Assembly: GCA_028714815.1 (NCBI GenBank)
Contig: JAQTLR010000001.1
Location: forward strand, 124,001 to 188,000
DNA: 64,000 nucleotides
Reading direction: 5' to 3'
Source of the DNA: Candidatus Altimarinota bacterium
Lineage (GTDB): Bacteria; Patescibacteriota; Gracilibacteria; BD1-5; UBA2023
Of this stretch, positions 49,541-60,274 are shown piece after piece; positions within the stretch are counted from its first letter, which is position 1, and each line of letters opens with the position of its first letter. The notes beneath the pieces are model-generated. The model was not told the origin of the DNA. It saw nothing but the letters and a program-made list of their open reading frames with translations, and searched no databases. The position numbers and the translations under genes were made by a program.

Positions 49541-49722
49541 GGGTTTACAGGTTGGGAATGAGGGATTCTTTTTTCTTCGTTTCACTCCGAAAAACGCCTT
49601 GTGACGAAGTATGCCATTCAAGGCATACTTTTCCCGACTCGTTTCACTCATCGGTGTCACTGCGGTTTCGAATCCCTCTCAAGTCTGTAAAATACAAAAG
49701 CCCCTTTTTCAAAGGGCTTTTT
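49541..49722 (+). repeat. Structured intergenic element ending in a terminator hairpin
   Basis: Outer arms TTTACAG...AGGGATTC and GAATCCCT...CTGTAAA are imperfect inverted repeats (49541-49569 and 49670-49690). Inside, GTATGCC/GGCATAC makes a hairpin and CGTTTCACTC occurs twice. AAAAGCCC/GGGCTTTT (49696-49722) with a T tract follows. No coding frame is convincing. It fills most of the 676-base gap between the pilin gene and the Mrr-HRDC gene. Could be a REP or MITE-like repeat or a small RNA. The rest of the gap holds nothing recognised. Confidence 0.5.
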
Positions 49723-50001
49723 GGATTTTACTGGTTGAACACTATGGTCCTACAGTAGAAATGAATGAGGCCCAGAGTGACTTAGTGATATTCACGAAAC
49801 TAGCACTATGGTCAACTCGAAACTTCAGGAAAATGAGACAAATGAGACAGTATAAAAAGGAATGGATATCAAATGGATCTGTCTCATAAAATAGGGAGCC
49901 TCTCTATGATTTATGGCGTATTTATCTCTTTTAAAAGCAGTACTTGACAATTGTAATTTAGTATGCAATACTTCCATAAATTTAATATCTATGAATATCG
50001 C

Positions 50002-50937
50002 ATGGCTCTATTTAGTTACTTAGTAGATTACTGAATGAGTGATTCGTCTGAGGTCGGATTTAATTTCGGACCAAAGACGCCAACCCTTGACTATGATTTT
50101 AGCGAGAAAGAGCTTGGGCAAATCTTTGCACGCCGAAGGGAATTGATAAAACATTTTTCGAGCATAGATACCATAAACAAGCTCTTATGGCTCTGATTCG
50201 GAATTAATGATAAAATCTTCGAGTACTTATGTGCTTATTTCGCCGAGCGTGAACTCTGATATAGTACAGATATTCGCTGAGGCTTTACTGATCAATGAAT
50301 AGATGTATCAGGATGCCGTGGTACAAAGACTCATCCAGAATTTATAGCGATTCAATGCAAACAATGGAACGTTTGGAGAATAAGCGAAAGAGGAATGAAT
50401 GAGATATATGAAAAAATGGCACACGCTAAAAATGAACATAATGCCAAGCTTCTTCTCGCTACAAGCAGTTATGTGGATTACGGGGCATGGAAGCTTATGG
50501 AAGACAATATGGATATCTGGGACTATAGAACCATTCTTGAATACTATGATAAATATTTTTTCGATCCCGATACTTGATGGGAAGAATTTCAATACTTTAT
50601 AGATAGAAAGAAAGTTGCACAACTTGTGTCCAAGCAACAAAAAGAACAGGAAGAAATAGATATAAGAAGAAATAAGGAAAGTTCTCTAATACAGCGACAA
50701 TCGAATGCACTGAGAGCTGAAGTAAATTTTGAGATACTACGAGGCGTGAGAAAGAAGGAGGCTACAAAATACTGAATCTATCCTAATTATGTTTTTTCAG
50801 ATGCTGTTCTTCTTGAAATGGTAAAACGTCGACCACAAACCAGACTTGAATTTTTACGAATACCTTGAATAGGAGAGGAGAAGTATAGAAAACATTGTAA
50901 TGGTTTTGCTGAAGCTATAAGGAGCTTTAAGGATTAA
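50002..50937 (+). CDS. Mrr-type restriction endonuclease domain fused to HRDC
   Basis: A 311-aa protein read through seven TGA codons. Residues ~60-165 match the Mrr catalytic fold: FEYLCAYFAERELGY, then GGFTDQGIDVSGCRG with the metal-binding Asp (101) and FIAIQCKQW with Q-x-K (118-120), and LLLATSSYVDYGAWKL. Residues ~239-308 are an HRDC domain (KKEATKYGIYPNYVFSDAVL ... FLRIPGIGEEKYRKHC), usually found on RecQ and RNase D and binding nucleic acid. A charged linker joins the two. The combination suggests a nuclease targeted to unusual DNA structure or modified DNA. Followed after 77 bases by a GHKL ATPase on the same strand: probably a two-gene system. First gene of the defence region. Confidence 0.82.
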
Positions 50938-51014
50938 TTATGAGTATAAAAAATGATAATTAATAAACAGTCGGATAGGTAACGTTATAAATTCACTTCT
51001 CTAACCTTTTCTAT

Positions 51015-52586
51015 ATGGGAACGATCTGAACCAAATTCATAGATATAACACCAAATAAAAGTATCTACAGAAAATTATGACGATCGAGCCATAGTTTTAA
51101 TGAGTCAATTGCAGAATTAATAGACAACTCAATTGATGCAATAACCCTAGAACAAAAGGCAGGAAAAGAAAAATTACAAATTAAAATTTCTCTTTACGAA
51201 AAAACGAAAGTGATTCATATTGAGGATAACTGAAAATGAATGAATGAAAAAGAAGCATCGAATGCTTTAATTTTAGCTCAATCAAATAAGGTTAAAGAAG
51301 AATTATGAGAATATTGATTTTGACTCAAAACTGCCGCTCTTTCTCTAGGATCTACCTTCACTGTATCAACATGACAAGCTCACACATGAATATGATTTAA
51401 TTTCAAGTATGACGAAAAGGAATGGGAGGATAATCCAGAAATATCCTGGACTAATTTTCCTATAAATCATATAGAAAAACAATCAGAAGATCACGGAACG
51501 AAGATAATAATAGAAAAATTAAAGATTAAACTCAATAATACTAAGATTACGACGCTGAAGTATGACTTATGAAAAAGATATAGATGATTCATTCATGGAT
51601 GAATGGTCGATATTTTTGTGAATAATAAAAAATGCGAGCCAGAAAACACAAGGTGGGCAGATGGATATCCAAATGATTTTGAGATAGAAACTAAATTTTG
51701 AAAGATTATATGAAAAATAGGATTGATGATTGAATGAAACCAGAAAGGTCTTTATTGATTTGATTTGTTTAAAAATCAAAGAATGATAAGGACATTCGAA
51801 AAATTTGCCATACCCACTCATCCAACTTCTGCAAGAATAATGGGAGAAATACATTTAGATTTTGTAGAAGTGACACATGAAAAAAATAGATTTGTAGAGG
51901 ATTCTATAGAATATGAAGAGGCTCTAAAAGCTTGTGAAAACTCTACTGCATTTAAGGATGTTATTAGAGAAGCGAGAAAAAAAGCAAATAAAGAAATTAT
52001 AACAAAGCAAATTCAAGACAAGACTGATGTTTGGATGGAATATATTGCAAAAACTCTAAAAGATATTGAGTCAATACTTGAACCTAACGCAAAAATAAAA
52101 AAAGAGACTAATCTAAATCATAATAGCTCTACCGCAGAGGAAAGTAATATTCTGACCGTAGAAATCGAAAAAAGAGAAACTCGAATAAATAAATCTGATG
52201 TTGAAAAGCCAGAATCTACAGGTGAAAGAGAACGAACACCAAAAAACACACAAGAAGTGAACAAGCATGCGATAAACATTAATGGTAAAACATTTAAATT
52301 TAAACATGAATGGATTGACGATATGTGACTATGAAGAAAAGATTATAAAGTTGATGAGATAGATTGAATAACAATTTACACAAACATGGCTTTTCCTGCA
52401 TTTATGGCAACCATGGATCAGCCGTTTTATGCTGCAATGAATATCTCAGAAGCAATAGCAGAAATTTATTCGAGAGAATGATGATACAATATTGATAAAA
52501 TTAACGAAATTAAAGATTTAGTTCTCAAAAAGGCATCAGAGTTTAAAAATCAATTAAAAGAAGACAATCAGAGTCAGGTAAATTAA
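51015..52586 (+). CDS. GHKL (MORC/Hsp90-like) ATPase
   Basis: A 523-aa protein with the Bergerat ATP-binding fold: ESIAELIDNSIDA (N box, Glu34/Asn38), IHIEDNGKGMNEKEA (G1 box at 70-76) and LGEYGFGLKTAALSLG (G2 box ~97-112), all with key glycines encoded by TGA. An S5-like middle domain follows (~180-300), then a charged linker with many Glu/Lys (~310-410) and a C-terminal helical part (~430-523). MORC-like and related GHKL ATPases act as ATP-driven DNA clamps and are found in anti-phage systems. Placed directly after the Mrr-HRDC nuclease. About 25 TGA codons in all; a stretch near residues 95-105 would be wholly lost under the standard code. Confidence 0.85.
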
Positions 52587-52604
52587 TTATAGTGTGAATT
52601 AGTC

Positions 52605-53591
52605 TTATTCTCACTCTATTCTGCATTGCAAAACTCACAACTGAATTTGCACGCTTTTTTCATCAAGTCTCCAATTTGTGTTTCCAAGAATTCACTCTAT
52701 TTGTTTTATAAATTCCTTTTCGTCAAGCTTCTTTCCAGATAATGTTAGCTCAATAAAGACATGCTTTTTCTTTATAACAGGAACTCAAAATGAGATATCG
52801 TTATACTTGAATTTTCTTAAGCCTTTAGATATCATTTCTTTTATATCGGGAGTATCGAAACTCTTTTTCTCTGGAGTTTCATTGGCAACTTCTTCTTTTC
52901 ATGTTTCTATACTAAAGCGCTCTTTCATTGTTTCCATATTTTTACACCATTGTCTGAATTCATATAGACCCTCTACGCCAATACAAAATCTTTCCCTGTC
53001 TTTCTCGTAATTTGGATCAGATTCCTTAGAATGACTCTTGTAGTGTTCCCATTTTTCTTCTTTTATATGCGAACAGGAATTGCAAGTCGTTCGAAATATA
53101 TCATATTCTTCTCATCGTTCTAGGCTTGTCTTTACATCCTCACTCTTGCACACTTCACATACATTCTTCTCTATCTTATATTCCTCCCCATTATCCCACA
53201 TCCCTCGCTTATATTTGCATGGATTACAAGTAAAAATGAACAAAATCCTACTCTTTTCTTTTCCATATCAGATATCCAAATCTTTGAGAAATATCTCCAT
53301 TTTATTATTGCAATAAATGCAATAAGGGGTATTTACATTTGTTTTTTCGTAAAAACTATCTAATTCCATATCTTTCTCCATCCATTCAGCAATGCGCTTA
53401 TCTCTCTTTTCTGCGAGATCTCACTTACGAAAGTAGAGCTCTAATTCCTTTATTACATGAAATCCATGTTTAATCTCATTGATGCTTCGGGATCAGTTAT
53501 TCTCCTCAAGTGCTTTTTTCAGAGAAGAAGAGCATATATCCTCGGTCATGCGACACTGGGTTACCACAAGACCATCATACCTATTCTCATA
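52605..53591 (-). CDS. Protein with four zinc-ribbon CxxC pairs
   Basis: A 328-aa protein on the minus strand, facing the GHKL gene (18 bases between stops). The middle third has four CxxC knuckles: Cys 91/94 (CIYC), 122/125 (CNPC), 145/148 (CEVC), 170/173 (CNSC), likely two treble-clef or ribbon zinc sites. N-terminal part (1-85) is helical; C-terminal part (~215-328) is an alpha/beta domain (KHVFIELTLSGKKLDEKEF) ending LQCRIEGE. Such paired ribbons often bind nucleic acid. No family recognised. About eight TGA codons. Likely to belong to the defence region. Confidence 0.68.
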
Positions 53592-53668
53592 ATATCATCG
53601 TTCTTTGAGTTGAGGAGTGTGACTCATGGGCAAAGATTTAGATTTTAAGAAACCCTTCGGTAGGATGC

Positions 53669-54181
53669 TTATTTTATCTCGTCTTCCTTGAGCGGTTTCG
53701 CTGGAATATTTTGAAATATCCAGCCATACAATTGATCTATCTTTCCAGTCGCCTCATCTATTTGTTTATCTACCCCAGCCTCATATTCTGGCGTACTCTC
53801 TGATTTATAAGTTTCACGGACTATCTCTCCAACTAACCATTCTCGTATATCACTCCTAGAAGCCTCAGCTAAATCCTTTGATTGTTCATTTGATGGATTT
53901 TCCTGAAGCCTTTTATGATATTTAAGAAAATCATCCAAATCCATTACGAAGGAATTTGTTACTTTTGGTTCAAATTTAAAAAGTTCCTTAAATTTTATCT
54001 TTAGAGCAGGAATATATTCCTTGTAGTGAGTATCCTCAATAGCCTCGCTTGCAAGCTTATCTCGAGTAGCCCCACTTTCTAATTCCCAGGCAAGATCCTT
54101 TTCAGGGGTCCAAGTCCTTTTTGGCTTCTTCTCCTCATCTTGAGAGTCATTATGAGTATTTGATGAATTCATAGTTTCCAT
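53669..54181 (-). CDS. Soluble helical protein, partner of the 840-aa protein
   Basis: A 170-aa protein (METMNSSNTHNDSQDEEKK ... ending PAKPLKEDEIK) that is acidic and helical, with no TGA. It follows the large gene at 54189 by seven bases; an in-frame ATG at 54202 overlapping the upstream stop is an alternative start that would add seven residues. Gene order suggests it works with the upstream 840-aa protein. No family recognised. Confidence 0.65.
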   Translation of the reverse strand: METMNSSNTHNDSQDEEKKPKRTWTPEKDLAWELESGATRDKLASEAIEDTHYKEYIPALKIKFKELFKFEPKVTNSFVMDLDDFLKYHKRLQENPSNEQSKDLAEASRSDIREWLVGEIVRETYKSESTPEYEAGVDKQIDEATGKIDQLYGWIFQNIPAKPLKEDEIK

Positions 54182-54188
54182 AGGAATA

Positions 54189-56711
54189 TTATTTAAGAAC
54201 ATCTTGTAAACGATCTATAAATCTCTTGTCTAGTATATCATATTCATAGAAATACGCAAAATCTTCACTTGTTTTCATGAGTTTTAAGTTCTGATTTCTT
54301 TCCGACTTCATCGATTCTATCATTTTGTGGGCTTTTTCTTTTTCCTCGGGGGTGATTCCCCCGTCAATGGCTTTATTGTACCATTCACGCATCTTCTCTT
54401 TTTGCTTATCTGTTTTTTCTATGAAATTTTCGAATTCTGGCAGGCTTCAGACAGATTCTCATCTTTGCTTATTTTGCCTTATTCGGTCATTGAATTTTCA
54501 AATCATTCCTTTTATCTCTGCTTTCACCCTATCTTTTCCTTCAAATACTTTCTCGAAATTCTTTGATAACTCTGGACCTGCATATTTTCGGTATTTCAGA
54601 ACCGTATCATCTATTTTTTTCAAGATATCCTCAGGTTTCGTCATTCCAGCTTCTTGGAGATATACGAGGAGATTATTGACTCGAGTCGCATCCTTTGCTT
54701 TCCCGAATTGATCGATGACGTTCTTTCCATTCTCATCAAGGAGATTATAGGTATAGGTTTCGATCGAGTCATAGGGAGAGAGCGTCTTAATTTTCTTTCC
54801 ATCGAGCGTGAAGGTTTCTAGTACTCGTGGAATTTCCCCGAGCTGTATAAGTCCTTTTCCTTTGGCATCAAAGAAAAGTTCTGTATCCATGAGAAGAGAT
54901 CATCCTTTTCCTGGAATCTTCTGGCTGGTTTCCAGATAGAATTGGAGTTTAAGATTTCCAGCTTTCAAAAGTTCTTCCGTATTCTCTGGCGTGACATGGG
55001 GAACTGAACCATCAATGGATTTGAGTGTGAGTCCGCCGAGTTTCCCACTTTTCTCCAATGTTTGGAACTTCGAGTATATATGTTTAAAATCTTCTGATCG
55101 AACAATGACATCAAGATCTCATGGAAGGGTCTTGAATTTACCAACTGTGAGAAAAAGAGTGTTCGAAGACATCAGAGTCCAATCTCGTACATCCTCCAAT
55201 AATCCGCCCAGTTTCGAGAGCCCCTCTCGATAAGCAGGAAGATAGGATTCTTTGGTCACTGAGGATATCTTTTCTCCTGTGACGGGATGTTTGTACTCTT
55301 TTAAGCGAAGTGGTCCTACATCATTGAGTTTCTCGTAGATGTCTTCAGTCGTTCGATTCCCTTTATCGATTTTTCCATGAAGACGTTCAATTACTCGACT
55401 CTCACTATTCACCTGACCTCCTTCTCGAGCGGTCTTGAGGAGCCTCACGGCATCATCTGCCATGATTCTTAGAGTTTCATTTGTTTCTTTCGAGAGCTCA
55501 TTATTTGGCATGGCCTCTGCACTACTTCACTTTCCGCTTTTTTCTTGTTTGAATTTCTCAACGAGTGCTTTGTAGAGATCCTCTCGAAGATTCACTTCAC
55601 CACGCTCTGCAATCATCCAATCACCGAACTTTAGAGCGGATTCGGCATTTGCCATTGGATTTTGTCTGAGCTTCGATTCGAATCCTGCTTTCGCTCCAGG
55701 GATGAATACAAGAATCATGGCAACCGCTTTTGCAACCTCCTCATTTCCTGTTTGTTTTGCTAAGGATTCATACGCCGCAAACTTAGAAAGATCAATGGCT
55801 ATATTTCCAGCTATCTTGAGCACCTTCTTTGCTTTCCCATCGGTTACGCTCGAAATAAATACCTCAGCTCCAGGAAGTGTGGCTTTGGCGTATTTGGAAG
55901 CGTTGATAGTATCGAGTGCTTTTGTTGAGTATCGGACGGCTTTTTCACTTCCAGATATCCCTGTGGCGATTCATCGCCCCACGAGTCCCGAGGTTGCCAT
56001 AATGAAGAGTTGATCCAGAGAAAGAAGTTCTCTCGCAAGCTCACGGCTTCCATCGCTGAATTTCTCGACTTTCGAAGGACAGAATTGTCTTGCTCGTTCT
56101 TCGTATTCTGTTCACTTGAGAGCATCGCAATAGACTTCTGCAAAGAGTTTTCCGTTTCGTCCGAGCTGTGGATTTCCAGCAAGCTCCTGTGCTTTATTGA
56201 AATGAAATTCTTTCTTTGCTTCTTCGATATTTGGTGAAAATTCAGATATCCGAGTCATGAATTTTCCTTCTGGAGTTGTAAGGAAAGATCGCATTTCTCC
56301 TCGTTTCATTATATTTTCCCACGTCTCTCAGGATGCGAGCATATGTGATACGAACTTGACTGTACTGACCCGAGTCTTTAGAGTGTTTTGGTATTCCTGA
56401 AATGCTTGATACTCAAGATGTGTAAAGGTTTCTCCTTGGGTCATTAGGAGTAGGTAATTATCAGCCTTAAGGGTATCGAAGTAACTCATGGATTTTTCGG
56501 CAAGATCCGTTATGAGTGGCTCCATTGCCTTGATTTGTCCGCCAAGACCTTCATTTACATGTCCGAGACTCCCAGAAAAGACCTCCTTAGTGTGGAGGTC
56601 TACAGCAGATTCAGGAGTACGAGGAAGTTCCTTTTTCTCCTGCTTTTCATGAGCATCTTCGATTCGAGCCTGAGCTAAGGCTGCCTCGAAATTTGGAGCC
56701 TTTTCGGACAT
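54189..56711 (-). CDS. 840-aa protein of unknown function
   Basis: One continuous frame of 840 codons once nine TGA are read as Gly; the standard code breaks it into seven pieces. N-terminal third is helical and charged (MSEKAPNFEAALAQARIEDA); a more hydrophobic segment at ~300-345 (KVLKIAGNIAIDLSKFAAYE, AKAVAMILVFIPGAKAGFES) may be a helical hairpin or membrane-associated; the rest is a mix of helices with a few beta segments (TFTLDGKKIKTLSPYDSIET). No catalytic motif recognised. It begins 182 bases from the end of the STAND-type gene remnant. No similarity to known defence proteins that I can see, but its location in the island and its size make it a candidate. Confidence 0.65.
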
Positions 56712-56892
56712 ATATTTTTGTTTTTATATTGTCATGTTTGAATGATAACAGATTCTCAGGAAAAAAGCAAAAAGAGGTAATCTGGAAGATTATCTTTTTG
56801 TATTCTAGTATACATAATGGATACTACGTAAGCCTTAACGTTATATTTTGTAATATAAGTAGACTCCTTCTGTCCATTATTAACTCAAAAAA

Positions 56893-57579
56893 TTACTCTT
56901 TCATATCACCCCAGTCATCATCATATCAGTTTGGAGGAGTGCAGTCTGTTCTAATTGTACGTGGCATTTTTACATTTTTAAAATCTGAAAAGGTAAATGA
57001 ATTTTTGTCTAGATAACAACTGTCATAGGTAGTGGTCTTGATTCGACTTGATGTAAATTTTGTTGATGTGCTAATAATATTTCGAAAAATAACTTCGTCT
57101 AATGTTGAATTATTAAATAATCATCAATTTATACTTAAATCAGTAAACGAAGCTTTTTTTAGCATAACTCATACAAATGATATGTTATCCATAGTACAAC
57201 TTATGAATTCAGTATTTGTAATACTGCAATCAGAAAAAGTTACATTGCTAAGGTTGGCTCAAATTACGTGAAAGTTATTGATATTAGTTTTTATGTGGAC
57301 TCATTGTATATCCAGATGAGATAAGTCTTTAATATCCATTGCCTTAATATAATCTGACAAAAATTGCTTATCAATAATACTTATTAGACAAACTATATTT
57401 TTTTCTAGTGTGCCATACATCTTGGCTAATAAGACTCCTTGTTTTATTTTCGACAAGTCAATCGTGGACGCTTTGTTAAATTTTATATCCGTACCATATA
57501 ATAATCTTACCCAATTAAGAATGTCACTACTTAATAGATTTGAACTTAATATATCGGTGATTTCTTGATTGCTCTTTAT
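56893..57579 (-). pseudogene. C-terminal pentapeptide-repeat part of the interrupted STAND protein
   Basis: Directly after an in-frame TAA (57580-57582) the same frame stays open for 228 codons to TAA at 56893. It contains pentapeptide-type repeats (ANLSNVTFSD, CSITNTEFISC, GVMLKKASFTDLSI, STLDEVIF, SYLDKNSFTFSD-like), a right-handed beta-helix expected as the sensor end of NACHT-type STAND proteins. No own start codon with a likely binding site. So the last part of the gene appears to be untranslated or translated only by readthrough. Confidence 0.7.
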
Positions 57580-59340
57580 TTAGTCAGATTTTGAAAATAC
57601 TTGTTCATATATATATTTTGCCAAATAATAGTCACTAAAACTCCTGTGAATAAATTCAATCGTGGAATTGTTTACATCCTTGTAAGTAACATGAATATTA
57701 AGCAGTCATTCAAGTATTTTTTGATTCGAGTCCCAGAGGCTGGACTGATCAATAGTCCCATAGGTTTTTAGATAATCCTTTATTTGCATAATGGAGACAT
57801 ATAGCAAACGTAATTTCCACATTGATTTTGCAACGTCTCATGATAGGAGATCAAGATTTTTGGCATATTCTTGTTTCTCGAAATTAAGGGAATCCTTTTT
57901 GACTTTTAATACCTGCTTTTCATAATATTTTTCGAGGAAAAAATTATAAAACTCGGCTTTAGATTTTAAATCTATCTTCAATACTTCATTTTTTAACTCA
58001 AGACTAAAAAACATATTTAATATTAGAGGATCCTTCAGTATATGATTTTTCTCATATCAAATATTCAGGGTATCTATCTGTTGAAAAATTTCTTGAATCT
58101 CCTTTTTCTTATTCGCATCAGCGCTTGTCAGTAAATTCATTTTAAAATGATTTATCTGTTCCTGATTAAAGGATAAGAGCTTATATTCTTGGATATTCTC
58201 TCTATCAAATCATAAAGATTGAGGCAATAATGGTCTTGAAGTTATAAGAATTCTTAGCCCATTGTTTAGTTTATTGTTTATTGCTTGAATATTTTCGTTT
58301 AAAAAAGATAGGAATTGTGATGAAAGTCCAATGGAAACATTGCTATGGCTTGTCATTAGAAATAACTCGTCTAGTCAATCTAGTATTAACAACAGTGGCT
58401 TACTGTGAATGAAATCCTCTGATAAAAAGCTTAGATCATTAATCGTTTTCTCACTAAAGTATCGTCAAAATACTCATAATATATCTATGCTTTTATTTTT
58501 TAATATATCAGAGATAGCATCGATTGACAAGCTATCCCTTAGCTTAATAACTACTGTATTTATCTTGGATTGTGGTCTGTTAGATTTATTTAGTAGATAG
58601 TAAGAGAAAGAACTCTTTCATACTCCAGGATCTCAGTGTATTAAGTATATATTTGCCTTATCCTGTCTCCCTGTAGTAATGATTTCTCTATATAAATCAT
58701 CGACTTTTATGCTTGAATCACTTTTATTATAAGTTAGATTATGTGGAACATACAAATCTTTGAGTGGATAATCAAGAAATATATCGTTTTTGTTTATAGA
58801 TAACCAATTCTCATTAATGGTTTTATTGAGATAATTACCATAGTTTGTATCTAGCTCTCTCAGACTCTTGAAATCTTTTAGAAAGAATAATCTCGCAAGC
58901 TTTTCGAAAGTATTCTCTATGGTATATAGAATGTCAGAACCGGAAACCCAAGCAATACTGATTTTACTTTTTGCAGCCAAATCTTCAATTTCTTTCTTCT
59001 GTTTATTGTCCGTCCAATCTTTATTTATATACACGTGTATAACTTTAAGTTTTGTATATTGTCAGGCGATCTTTCGGTTGCATGCAATTTTTATTGAATG
59101 TGAAATATTACCATAATCGATTTCATTTTCAAAGAATTTCGCTTGCAATGAAATAAAATCTCAAGTTTTTTTATTTTTGATAGGGAAGATTTCTATTCAT
59201 GGATTGTTATGTTCGATATGCAATGAGGTATAGTCTAGTTGATATGTATTCATAAAATAGTGTATACACAGTTGCTCAAATGCCTCTCTTTTGTTTTCCT
59301 TATTTTTATAATTGAAATCCTCCCAAGTCACCTTATACAT
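57580..59340 (-). CDS. STAND (NACHT) NTPase with N-terminal nuclease-like domain; C-terminal sensor cut off by TAA
   Basis: A 586-aa product of an interrupted gene. Residues ~18-105 look like a PD-(D/E)xK nuclease: FEQLCIHYF, PGIEIFPI and FISLQAKFF (E...QxK). The NTPase domain has Walker A GDPGVGKSS (236-244, two glycines from TGA), Walker B LLLILDGLDEL (316-326) and a sensor RILITSRP (~370). A helical region follows to EFIHRSFSDYYLAKYIYEQV at ~560-580, the end of a NACHT helical module. The gene then meets TAA, while pentapeptide repeats continue in frame. Proteins of this design (Avs and other nuclease-NACHTs) sense phage components and activate the nuclease. Without the sensor it may be inactive, or constitutively poised, or expressed by readthrough. 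Confidence 0.8.
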
Positions 59341-59411
59341 GAATGCTTTAGTTATATTTATAAATAGAATGAGTATATCAAGAAAACAAGATTTGCAAAT
59401 TCTACATAAAA

Positions 59412-59439
59412 GGGTGTAAAAATATATACTTTTACACCC
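59412..59439 (-). terminator. Terminator-like hairpin
   Basis: GGGTGTAAAA (59412-59421) pairs with TTTTACACCC (59430-59439), loop AATATATAC-like, followed on the minus strand by TTTTATG. It lies between the zinc-ribbon membrane protein gene (ends 59465) and the STAND gene. Confidence 0.65.
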
Positions 59440-59464
59440 ATGAGTATCTTCTTATTTTTTTGAC

Positions 59465-60076
59465 TTACTCATCCAATACCACTGTCTCATCTTTGTCTGA
59501 AAAATGGATGGAAGTTATGTAGATTTCTTGAATCTTTGTAGCATTTGGAAAGAGGGATAACTGCCAATTTCCATAATTTGTTTTTCAGCTTTTGATTACT
59601 TCTTGAGTAACTCAAGCAAAATATTTCTTTCCACTTATTTGTTCGGAAAGCACTTGATTGTAATTGTCTGTTAGTTTCGCTCTAAAGGTATACGCGTCAA
59701 TACTTCTTCCTGTATCGTTTCTGACAGTAATGCTGATGTGAGGGAATCCATAAACATCAGCAACACCCTGTTCTATTATTTTTAATCATGCAAGTTTCTT
59801 TTTAATTTCGTCTTCTTTTACTTTGCTGGCATCTTCTATATTTGTTGTTGATATGTTTCCTCAAGAGCTAGATGTACTAGGTACACCATTGATAGCCTGA
59901 TTCATCCAGGATACTACTGATCAAAAAATAAACAAGACAAGCATTGTCATTAATATCGGATGTCTTGATCCCCAATCCCTTAAGTCATTCTTACAGTTCG
60001 GACAAACTTTTGCCATTTTTGGTATATCTGTAGTACAAAACTTACAACGCTTTGTATCAATAGCTCCTGATTCCAT
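59465..60076 (-). CDS. Zinc-ribbon protein with one transmembrane helix
   Basis: A 203-aa protein with a zinc ribbon at the N terminus (CKFCTTDIPKMAKVCPNCKN, Cys pairs near 11/14 and 25/28), a transmembrane helix (~42-62, ILMTMLVLFIFGSVVSW), a Ser/Thr-rich linker, and an extracytoplasmic or lumenal C domain (ISITVRNDTGRSIDAYTFRA), beta-rich, resembling DUF5067- or FxLYD-like immunoglobulin folds. Five TGA codons. ATG at 60076 is used; an in-frame ATG 14 codons upstream cannot be excluded. Proteins with zinc ribbon plus membrane helix and FxLYD-like domain are common and uncharacterised. Confidence 0.75.
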
Positions 60077-60134
60077 AATAGTGAGAATTAATAAATAAAA
60101 ATATTGGATTTTACTCATTTTTTGGAACCAAAAA

Positions 60135-60274
60135 ATGGGCGATTATCCTATAGTTGTCGCCAAACGAACTACCCTTTTCATTCTTCAATAAAGAGAAAGA
60201 TAGGTGGATAATCGCCCATCGTTGCGCTTTATTGAAGCAATGTAGAAATGAAAATAAAAAGTAATTCGTTTGGC
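60135..60274. repeat. Three crossing inverted repeats (pseudoknot-like)
   Basis: Arms: ATGGGCGATTATCC (60135-60148) with GGATAATCGCCCAT (60206-60219), perfect 14; GCCAAACGAACTAC (60159-60172) with GTAATTCGTTTGGC (60261-60274), 13 of 14; CTTCAATAAAG (60183-60193) with CTTTATTGAAG (60227-60237), perfect 11. The order A B C A' C' B' means A crosses B and C, which would be a pseudoknot if transcribed. Lies in the 445-base gap between the zinc-ribbon gene and hsdR. The remainder, 60275-60458, shows no other feature. Confidence 0.6.

Noticed and set aside
49550-49690. A tRNA gene suggested by a GGTTTCGAATCC-like stretch
   Set aside because: No matching acceptor stem, D-arm or anticodon arm could be built around it on either strand.
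49611-49889. A 92-codon plus-strand frame over the intergenic repeat
   Set aside because: It is made of the palindromic element and the terminator hairpin, so it is not likely to be coding.
60135-60274. Integron attC site
   Set aside because: The inverted arms lack the GTTRRRY/RYYYAAC core sequences and no integrase of the tyrosine type is nearby.
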